Shown in pieces: positions 1 through 9,400 of a stretch of DNA of 64,000 bases (positions within the stretch are counted from its first letter, which is position 1; every line of letters begins with the position of its first letter). The position numbers were made by a program, and so were the translations under genes. The stretch covers positions 1 through 64,000 of the forward strand of contig JAIENA010000219.1 in NCBI GenBank assembly GCA_019751755.1, given 5' to 3'. This DNA is from Burkholderiaceae bacterium. GTDB taxonomy: Bacteria; Pseudomonadota; Gammaproteobacteria; Burkholderiales; Burkholderiaceae_D. The notes below the pieces were generated by a model. That model searched no databases, was not told where the DNA came from, and was given only the letters and a program-made list of their open reading frames with translations.

Positions 1-2070
1 CTCGTTTTTCAGCGAGACGTTACCGGACAGGTTCAAGGTCATCTTGCCGCCCAGCGCGTTGATGTTCTTACGCGACAGCACGTAGTCGATACCCTGGGTT
101 TCGCTGGTCAGTGCATTGACGAAGAAGCTGACCGACACGATGCCGGCTTTGGCCAGTTCCTTGTCGAGCGCCTTGGTCGGATCGCCGGTCGGAACGATTT
201 CCTTGCCCAGCACGATGCGGTCCTTGACCTTGATCTTGTAGTAGTCCAACGTGATCGACGTATCGGCGTCCGGCTTCAGGCCCAGACCCAGCGTGATGTT
301 GTTGGACTTTTCCGCCCGCAGCTTCGGCACTTGCAGCGCGGCCGCTTGCGGCGACACGTTGTTGACCAGACCGGACACCTGGATACCCGAGCCCGGCACG
401 AACGAATACTGGGCTTTTTGCGTGAAGGTCTGCGCCAGCGATGGCGCGCGGAAGCCGGTCGATGCCGAACCACGCAGCGTGATGCTGTCCGACACTTTGA
501 AGCGGGTCGAACCCTTCCACACGAAGGCGCTGCCAAAGTCGGTGTATTTCTCGTAGCGGCCGGTGCCGTCGATCAGCCACTGCTTGGTGATGTCCCAGGT
601 GGCGCCGCCATACACGCCATAGTTCGAGCGCGACGACGGGAACGAATTTTCCGGCGCGTTACCGGCGAACGAATCAGCGCCGCCCTTGATATACGACGCT
701 TCCTCGCCAGCCAGCACGGCGTATTTCTCGTGACGCATCTCGGTACCGGCATAGGCGCTGACATCCGGGGCGATCTGCTTGGAGATATCGCCGTTCAGCA
801 CGAAGTGTTCAAAGCGCACGCCACCGGCATAGAACTCGGTCGGTGACTGGACTTTGCTGGCGCCGGACGCGAAGTCGGCCGCCATGCCGCGGTTGACCGA
901 ATTGCCAACGTGGTATTTCTGCTCGTTGCCGCCGTAGGTCAGGCTGACATCGGTGCTCCAGCCATTCAGGTCCAGCTTGATGCCGCCGGTGGCGTTGTAG
1001 TCATCCAGGGTACCGATAAAGGTCGGCACATAGCCCATGTACGGGGTGCCGGCCTTGTGCAGCAAGCCGTAGTCGGTCGGACGCCAGTACGGCGTACGGT
1101 AGTTGGCGTAGCTGTCGACGTTCTTGCGCACGTACGCCGCATTGCCATACAGGCTGGTGCCTTCGCTGATGTCATAGCGGGCGTTGACCAGACCCTTGAA
1201 GGCCTCGGTTTTGGGCGAACCATTGATGTTGCCCGCGTCCGGCTTGGCGGTCAGGAAGGGCAGCACCTGGTTCTTGTAGAAATCGCTGTAGCCAGCGGCG
1301 CCGGGGCCGAAGTCGGCCGCCTCACCAAAGCCGTTCACAGTGCCCGGACGGTTGGACAAGCCCACGTTCGACACATCGAGCGTGTAATTGATGAAGCCCT
1401 GGTCGCCCAGTGCCACGCCCTGGTTCAGCGACAGGCCGCCCATTTTGCCATCGCGCTTGTGCGTGATGCCGGCGCGCGCCGTGACGGAGCCGCCTTCGGC
1501 ATTGTCTTTCAGGATGATGTTGACCACGCCGGCGATCGCGTCGGAACCGTATTGCGCCGAGGCGCCGTCGCGCAGCACTTCGATGCGCTTGATGGCGTCG
1601 GCCGGAATGGCGGAAATATCGGAGCCGCTTTCACCACGGCCTGGCGAGGTCTGCGTGTAGATCAGCGAGCTGGCGTTCTTGCGCTTGCCGTTGATCAGGA
1701 CCAGCACGCGGCTTGGGCCCATATTGCGGATTTCATACGGATCCAGCAGCGACGTGGCGTCGTTGACCGGCGTCTGCACGGTGTTGAACGATGGCACCCG
1801 GAATTGCATCGATTTGTCGAGAGAGACCTGGCCGGTCTTGGTCAGCTCGCGCGAACCCAGGATATCGACCGGCACCGGGGTGTCGATCATGGAGCGCTGG
1901 GAACCGCGGCTACCGGTGGAAACGATGACGACCTTCTGGACGTCTTCGCCTGCCGCCCCCGACGCCGCAGGATCGATCGACTGAGGTGCTGCGGCATCGC
2001 CCGATTGAGCAAAGGCAAACTGGCTGGCGCACAGCATCATTACTGCAAGTGGAATACTTTTCTTCTTCAT
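1..2070 (-). CDS. TonB-dependent receptor, partial (C-terminus lies beyond window start)
   Basis: Minus-strand reading from ATG at 2070: MKKKSIPLAVMMLCASQFAFAQ signal peptide, then VSTGSRGSQRSMIDTPVPVDIL and IKRIEVLRDGASAQYGSDAIAGVVNIILKDN plug-domain motifs; frame open to position 1, so absent from the complete-ORF track. Confidence 0.9.
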   Translation of the reverse strand, partial: MKKKSIPLAVMMLCASQFAFAQSGDAAAPQSIDPAASGAAGEDVQKVVIVSTGSRGSQRSMIDTPVPVDILGSRELTKTGQVSLDKSMQFRVPSFNTVQTPVNDATSLLDPYEIRNMGPSRVLVLINGKRKNASSLIYTQTSPGRGESGSDISAIPADAIKRIEVLRDGASAQYGSDAIAGVVNIILKDNAEGGSVTARAGITHKRDGKMGGLSLNQGVALGDQGFINYTLDVSNVGLSNRPGTVNGFGEAADFGPGAAGYSDFYKNQVLPFLTAKPDAGNINGSPKTEAFKGLVNARYDISEGTSLYGNAAYVRKNVDSYANYRTPYWRPTDYGLLHKAGTPYMGYVPTFIGTLDDYNATGGIKLDLNGWSTDVSLTYGGNEQKYHVGNSVNRGMAADFASGASKVQSPTEFYAGGVRFEHFVLNGDISKQIAPDVSAYAGTEMRHEKYAVLAGEEASYIKGGADSFAGNAPENSFPSSRSNYGVYGGATWDITKQWLIDGTGRYEKYTDFGSAFVWKGSTRFKVSDSITLRGSASTGFRAPSLAQTFTQKAQYSFVPGSGIQVSGLVNNVSPQAAALQVPKLRAEKSNNITLGLGLKPDADTSITLDYYKIKVKDRIVLGKEIVPTGDPTKALDKELAKAGIVSVSFFVNALTSETQGIDYVLSRKNINALGGKMTLNLSGNVSLKNE

Positions 2071-2421
2071 GTACTTATCTCTCTTTTTGTGAACGACTAG
2101 CGTGATCAACGACAGGCGTGGTCCGGGTACATCCTTGCATGCAACAAAGAAAATATAGCGAATCCGTCTATACAGCCATGCTTTACGGTTGCGGCCACAT
2201 AAAAAACAACACTTTCATGCAATTTTGTTACGCACTGCCGATTTCACTTTTCAATGCAAGTGGTATTAGCGCCACAGACAGGCTACCGCTGGTCGTTTCG
2301 CAACGCAAACCGAGAAAAAGATTGTTTGTCTTGAAAGCGGGCAAGGCGGCTGCTACAACAAATGAACGGATGCAATCAATCTGTCCAGATAAAAATAGCC
2401 ACCATTAGCGGGAGGATCGCG

Positions 2422-2706
2422 ATGCTTTCGACAAAGATAGCGCGTATATCCACCGTTTCGATTGTCGTCTTGCTGGCCGCGTGCGGCAGTTCCGACAAGC
2501 GGTCCATCCCGGTCCCTCCCACCACCACGACCACCACCACCACCACCACCACCGCCTCAGTGGTAGCAGGCTCAATTGTTAAAGACAATGTCTCCGGTGC
2601 GACCGTGACCATCAAGAATGCCGCCACCGGCGCCACCTTCAATGCACAGGCCGGCCTATATGCGTCGACGTGCGCACCGGGGGCGATCACCATCAACCTG
2701 AAGTAG
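2422..2706 (+). CDS. Small putative lipoprotein with poly-threonine tract
   Basis: GGAGG RBS at about 2411, MLSTKIARISTVSIVVLLAACGSS lipobox (LAAC), 11 consecutive Thr, short C-terminal region; terminator follows directly. Confidence 0.6.
   Translation: MLSTKIARISTVSIVVLLAACGSSDKRSIPVPPTTTTTTTTTTTASVVAGSIVKDNVSGATVTIKNAATGATFNAQAGLYASTCAPGAITINLK
2521..2553 (+). repeat. (ACC)n trinucleotide microsatellite encoding poly-Thr
   Basis: accaccacgaccaccaccaccaccaccaccacc, in frame with the lipoprotein ORF. Confidence 0.85.
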
Positions 2707-2718
2707 CTCTTGGGATTG

Positions 2719-2759
2719 AAAAACCCGGCTTGCCACGCGGGTGGCAAGCCGGGTTTTTT
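2719..2759. terminator. Rho-independent terminator, probably bidirectional, between convergent genes
   Basis: aaaaacccggcttgccac-gcgg-gtggcaagccgggtttttt: perfect long stem with A-tract and T-tract on opposite sides. Confidence 0.9.
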
Positions 2760-3478
2760 ATTTATAGGTCCGGGTCTCGAACAGGTAATCACCACCGGCC
2801 GCGTGGCCCGCCGACACTGCCGCGCCATACTGCGGCACTTGCGGATACGCCGCCGTGACCTGTTCGCGGGTCGCATCAAACACGCGGCTGCCCGACTCGA
2901 CCTGCCCCACTTTCTTCAGGCTTTGCATCAGGCTCCAGGCAAAGATCGAGTGACCCTCGGCGCCATCGTCCGCCACCGGTTCCTCGCCGCCGGACGACAT
3001 CACCACCACCGAACGGCGCGCCAGGATGCTGGAAGGATCGGCTGCCGCGCCGACCTTTTGTTCCTTGCTGAAGGCGCCCGAATAGCAGCTGTCCGACACC
3101 AGCATCACCTGTCTGGCCGGAATATTGGCCAGCAGCTTAGACACGTCCGCATTCGAGATCCATTTGGCCGGGTTGCTGGCCAGGCCGTCGGCAGGGATCC
3201 AGTAACCCTGCGCCGGACCTTTCGGTACCTCGCGCAGGTAGCCGTGGCCGGCGTAATACACCACCAGACTGTCATTCGGGTCCAGTTCGCGCGCCACGTT
3301 TTGCAGCGCCGCCACGATCTCGCCACGGCTGGCGTTGCGCAGCACGCGCGTTTCATAGCCCATCGATGCTTCCAGCTGGCGCGCCACCGCATCGGCATCC
3401 GGCACCGCGTTGTCGAGCTGCGGAATGCTCGGGTCGGTGTACTGGTTGATGCCGATCACGATCGCCACCTTGCGCTCG
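2758..3478 (-). other. Caspase-like (C14) protease domain within the TpsA protein; putative catalytic His codon 3244-3246, Cys codon 3085-3087
   Basis: Beta1 motif KVAIVIGINQYTDPSIPQLDNAVPDADAVARQLE; His motif YYAGHGY; Cys motif SDSCYSG. Confidence 0.85.
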
Positions 3479-6400
3479 ATTTGCGGCAGCGACGCGGCGA
3501 TCGGCTTGCGCACCAATGGCCGCGCGGTCGGCCATTCCATGCGCGCCTGGGCAAAGCTCGGCATGCAGGTATTGCTGATCATGCCGCCGCAGGCGGGCAA
3601 GTCGGCGGCGCGGCCATTTTGCTCCAGCACCTTCAAGGCATCCTTGAACAGCACCCCCTTGTATTCATGGCGCAGCGCCGCCAGTTGCGCCAGCTGGCTG
3701 GCCGTCATCGAGGCATTAGCGCCCGCCACGAAGGCTTTCACGGCACGGTCACGGCGCGTGGCGTCGCGGCGCGCCACTTCGGCCATGCCGTTGTCGGCCT
3801 GGCGCTGCTTGCCTTCGGCCGCCTGCGCCTTGGCATTGGCGGCGGACTGGCTGGCCTCGGCCCGCTTGCTTTCCGCCGCCACCAATTTTTCGGCGCTGTC
3901 CTTGCCGCCCTGGGCGGTGCGCCCCGCGCCGCCTTTGCCGGCGGTCAGCACATCTTCCTGGCGGGCCCGCGCCAGCGCGCGCTGCAGGCGCACTTCATCG
4001 CGGCGCGCCTGCGCCAGCGCCTGTGCCGCCTGGGCTTGCGCCTGGCGCGCATCGGCCTGCGCCTTGCCCTGCTCGGCGGCGAAGCGCAAGTCATCGGCCA
4101 ACGATTTGCGGACATCGCTTTCGGCCGCACGCTGGGTCGCTTCGATGCGCTTGTCATCGGCGACCCGCTCGGCCGCGACGCGGCTGAGCGGGTCCTTGGC
4201 TTCGCGCGCGCGCACCAGTGCTTCCTTATGCGCCAGGTCGGCCAGTTTCGCTTCCGCCGCCGCTTCGCGCGCGCGCGCATCGAGCACCGTCGCATCGGCC
4301 TGCGCACTGCGGGCCCCCGCTTCGCTGCCCTGCGCGCCCAGTTCCGAGCGCTTGGCGCGGGCATCGGCCAGTTTGGCTTCCGCCCCGGCGCGCGCCGCTT
4401 CCGCCGTCGCCAGGCGCAACTGGGCCTGGTTTTTGAGCGCCGGCGTGCTCGCCGCACCGAGCACGGCGCGGGCGTCGCGGGCATCGGCTTCGGCCGCACG
4501 CAGATCGCCTTCGGCCGCGCCCACCGCCGCCGTGGCGCGCACCGCCTGCACTTCCGTCTTGGCGGTGGAGGCTGCCAGGCGTTTCGCTTCGGCCGCTTCC
4601 TTCTGCGCCGCCAGCGCGGCCTTGCGCGCCGCATCCTGACTGGCCTTGGCCAGCGCGGCGGCGTCGCGCGCCTCGCGTTTCAGGTCGGACGTGGATTTTT
4701 TCTGTTGTTCCGAACGTGCCGTTTCGCGCTCGCGCAGCGCCACGCGCGGGCCCTGCACCTTCGGTGCCGGTTCCACCGCAGCTGGCGGCGTATCGGCCTT
4801 GTTCTGCGCCAGCGACGCCGACAGCGGCGTTTCATCGACGCCGCCCGTCAGCGTGACCTCGATCACCACCGGCGCCACCGCGCTGGTGGGCGTCGCGGCG
4901 GCAATCGGCTGCGTCACGCACTGGGCGGGATTGGTGGTGCAGGCAGCTTGCGCGATCGTGGCATCGGCGTGGACTTCCACGATCGGTGCGTTGTCCGGCA
5001 AGATAAAGCGGAAGTCCTGGGCGTTACCGGCATTGTAGGCGGCGCTGGTCCATTGGTAGCCGTGCGACGCCAGCGCGTTGTAGGTCAGCGTGTTCTGGCT
5101 GGCGCCCGCTGCGGCGGCGGCGTTCTTGCCCAGCACCGTGATCCAGCTGCCGTTGGGCGTGTTGATGGCAGTGTTGTCGTCCACGTCAATACCCTCGCTG
5201 GCGAAGACTTCGGCCACGATCGGCTTGGCGCCCAACGCGCGCCAGCCGGGGGCGTTCAAGCCGCCACCGCCGTAGTCGCCCACCAGCGTGGCGTCCGGCG
5301 CGGCACTGGTGACGTTGATGATGCCGCCAATGCCGACATATTTGCCGCTGATGGCCAGGGTACCGGTACTGAACTGGTCGTTGCCGCTGAGGTCCACGAC
5401 GGCCTTGGCAGCCCCGGATAAGTCCTCCGTCATGGTCAGACCGGTGTCGATCCCCGCCAGACCGGCATTGCCTTGCATGCGGGTCGCCCCGGCCACGGCC
5501 AGGTTCAGCTTACCGCTGCTGCTGGTGGTGGCGATGCCGGCATAGCCGCTGGCGCCACCGCCGCCCTGGATGATCAGGTTGCCGCCGACATTGAGATCGA
5601 GATTGCCTGCCGCAATTACACCAGCCGCCGTCCCGAAGTCGCGCACATAGGCCTGCGCCGCGTTGGTCGGCGGCTTCAGGCTGAAGGCGCCGGCGCCGCC
5701 AGTCACTGTCAGGTCACCGGTCACGTTGATCACAGTACTACCGGCCCCCACCCCGAGGTAAGCGCCGCCGCGCTCGGTGGCGCTGCCGCCGGCGGTCAGG
5801 GCCACTGACTTCGCGTTGATGGTTTTCAGCGCGCCCGCCGGGGCGTCGCCGAACTGATAAAACGCGCCCAGCGCCGCATAATTGCCGACATCGCTGCCAT
5901 CGGCGGCGCTGTAATAGCCGCCACTGCCGCCGGTCAGGGTAATGGCCGGATAGTTGGCCGCACCGCCGGAACTGGTGATGGTCTGCTTGGCCCCGGTACT
6001 GACATCGGTCCGGATTTCCGCATAGTTGCCACTACCTACGGTACCACCCTTGAGCAGCAGCGATCCGCCGTTGACAAAATCGACCACCTGACTGGCGCCG
6101 CCACGGGCCCAGATATCGGCCGCGTTATTGCTGGTCTGGCAGCCGGCGCAATAGAACGCGATGCCGGATGCCGCGGCGCCATTGCCGGCCCCCCCCTCCA
6201 GCTGCATCGAACCACCATTGGTCACCCGCAGTTTTTGCTCACCGGTGCCAGAGATGGAAATCGACGCGAAATTCGATGTGCCACTGGCGCCGCCGCCGCC
6301 CTTCAACACGTAGCGGTTGGCACTGATGGCCTGGTCGCCCGCCAGCGTGTTGTTGGCCGCAGTCCCGCTGCGCGAGATTTGCGCCCAACTGCTGGCGCCG

Positions 6401-9400
6401 CCGGTACCACCGGTGAGCAGTACGGCATCGGCGCTGATCGCCTGCGTGCCGCTGGCGAAAATGCCGGCGCTGGCGTTGCTGCCGGAGCCCCCGGTCAGGC
6501 CGAGCTGCCCCGTCAATTCAATCGACTGGCTGGATCCGCTGCCGGAATTAGAAATGCTGGCTGTTGCCGTCCTGCCGGCGCCGCCAGTCATCTCCAGACT
6601 GGTCGCCTTGATGCTCTGGACACCGCTATTGGTGATTTGCGTGAGATTGTTGGTATCGTCGGCAGTGCCCCCACCGCTCAGGCGTATTGCCGTAGCATTA
6701 ATCCGCTGTGTGGCCGGCGTGGTCGCCCCAGCCGCCGTCAATAGCGCATTGTTGTTATTGCCCCCGCTGCCCGCGCTCAGCAGCAAGTCGCCGGTGGTGA
6801 TGTCCTGCGTCGCCCCGTTGACGGTGATGGAAATGGACGCCCCGTTGCTGGTCCCGGTTCCTCCGCGCAGGGCGATACTGGACGCCGACACTTTCTGCGA
6901 CGTAGCGTTGTCACCAAAGACTTGCAGCCTCGTAAAGTTATTGGTGCCGGTCCCGGCCTGTAACACCAGTGCGCCGGTATCGACCGTCTGCGCGGCAAAG
7001 CTGCTGATTAAGACCCGGTTGTTCGAACCGCCGCTGCCCGCCGTCATGGTGAAGGATTTTTTCGCGGTAATCGACTGGTTACCCGCCGTGAACAGGCGCG
7101 CCGTATTGTCGGTACCGGAATTACCCGCGCGCAGCGTCAACGCGTCATCGAGCGTGATGGTTTGGGCATTGGTGGCATTGACACCGGCCGTGCCGAGGTT
7201 ACCGCTGCCCCCCGTCACGGTCATGCTGCCGCCGGTAATTGTCTGGACGCCGTTGCCGCCTAGCAGCACGTCGTTGGACGCGCCGCCGGTCAGGCTAATC
7301 GTCGTGGCCTTGATGTTTTGATGCACGCTGGCGCTGCCGGTGTCCGCCGTGACCGTATCGTCATTGGCATACAGGTGCGCCCAGTTGTCTTTGCCGGTAC
7401 CGCCGCTGCCGCCATTCAAGGTCAGGCTGCCGGCGGTGATGTTTTGCGTGACGCCGGCGCCGATCGCATGCAAGCCTGCGTAGTTGAGATCCCCGCTGGC
7501 GCCGCCCGTCATCACGATGCTGGCGGCGTTAATGGTCTGTGTCTTGCCGGCGTTTGGCCGCATGCTGATGTCGGCGTTGTTATTGTTGCCCACTGAGCCA
7601 CCGAGCAGGCTGATGGCGCCGCCGGCGCTAATCGACTGGTCGCCACCGGCATACATATTGGCGTTGGCGTTACTCGCCGCGGAACCGCCCTGCAAGGTGA
7701 GGGCGCCGGTGACGCTGACCGTCTGTGCGGCCTCGGTGGTGATGCCGGCCCGGCCATTTATCCCGGTGCCCCCGGTCAGGCTGATCGACGCCGCCTTCAC
7801 CGATTGCACGGCATTGCCGCCGATCATAGCATCCGCCGCATCGGTGCCGCTGCCGCCATTCAGGCGCACGGTGCCCACCGTGATGTTTTGCCGGGCCAGG
7901 CCGGCGCTGGCATTATCGGAGCTCCACAGGTGCGCCCAGTTGCCAGTGGCGCCACTGCCGCCATTGATGGTCAGCGCGCCACTGAGCGTAAGATTCTGTG
8001 TCGGGCTGCTGCCCCCCGCATGCACGCCGGCCGAATTATCGGTGCCACCACCACCGGTCATCGTAAAACTGCCGGCGTCGAAGGTCTGGGTGGCCCGGGT
8101 GCCGTTGGCGTTAATGCCAGCGGCGTTGGAGGAGCCGGTGGCGCCGCTGGTGATGGTAATGGTTGCCGCCTTGATGGCCTGGGTGGCGTCGGTTCCGCCA
8201 TTGATGCTGATATCGGCCCAGTTACTCTTGCCGCTGGCGCCGGCCATGATGTCGAGCGTGGTCGCGTTAATCGACTGGCTGCCCTCGCTGTACAGCTGGG
8301 CGTAATTGTCGGCGGCGCCACTGCCACCGCGCAACAGGATCGTGGTGGCATTGATGGTTTGCGTCATGCCGGTCTTCGGAACCTTGATGGACGCATAGCC
8401 GGACAGGCCGCCCGCCACGGCGATCTCGCCCGCCGTCACGCTCTGATTGCCCATTGCAGACACTTCCGCGTAGGTGTTGGGCGACCCCGCGCTATCGCCG
8501 CCCTGCAGCGTCAGTTTGCCGGCATTGATGACTTGCGTCCCGTCCGAATACAGTGCCGTGTTGCGGGGATTGCCGCTGGCATCGTTGCCCACGCCCGCCT
8601 GCAGCAAAATCTGCCCGCCCGCCGTGATGGTTTGCGTGCCGCCCGGTGCGAACATATGCACGGCGGTCCAGCTGGTGCCGCCATGGCGCAGGTTGATGTC
8701 ACCCGTGGCCAGCAAGGTCTGGTCGGCAGTGGAGCCCAGATGGCCGCCAATATCAATGACGCCGGTCAAGTTGACGCCGCCGACTCCGGTCTGTGTCGTA
8801 GTGCCATAGGCGTTCGAGGCATCAAGCCGGATCGCCACCGCCCGCGTGTTGACGTCACTGCCATTGCCCAGCTGGATATAAGGCGCCTTGACATTCAAGG
8901 TCAGCCCGGCCGGGATCGCGTCGCTCACCGCCGCATTGCCGCCGGACGGCAGGAACGTGATGAAATCGGTCGCTTCCAGGGTGCCGCCGGTGGTCTGCAG
9001 CAGATTGCCCAGCGTATTAAAACTGGTGGCGCCGGGCGCCGCCGCGCCCGTGCATTCCGCCGCGCTGGTGTGATAAAAGCAAAAGACCGCCGGATCGAGC
9101 AGCCAGTTGCCGGCCGCCCCTTTCGGCGCCAGCGTATTGACGCGGCCCTGGTCGAACGACAGCTGCTTGCCCGAGGTTTCGACGAAACCGCCATTGCCGC
9201 CCAGCGCGCCGCCGCGCGCAAAAATGCTGCCCGCGTAATCGGTCTTGTCGTTGGACCACACCACGACCTTGCCGCCATCGCCATGGCCGGTGGCGCTGGC
9301 GTCGATCTGCGCCCCTGCCGCCACGCTGGCGCTGCGCGCATTGGGCACGGCCGCATTGGCGCCCTTGACGTCGCCGCCCACCAGCACCGTGCCGCCGCCC

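Noticed and set aside
910-2100. 396-aa plus-strand ORF
   Set aside because: Antisense to the partial TonB-dependent receptor, which carries clear plug motifs
2710-5421. 903-aa plus-strand ORF
   Set aside because: Antisense to the TpsA gene; His/Arg/Gln-rich composition typical of shadow ORFs in GC-rich DNA, no domain motifs
5300-8950. Possible CRISPR or satellite array because of recurring GGSG-coding units
   Set aside because: Repeats are protein-level, degenerate, in frame and inside a long ORF with no regular spacers
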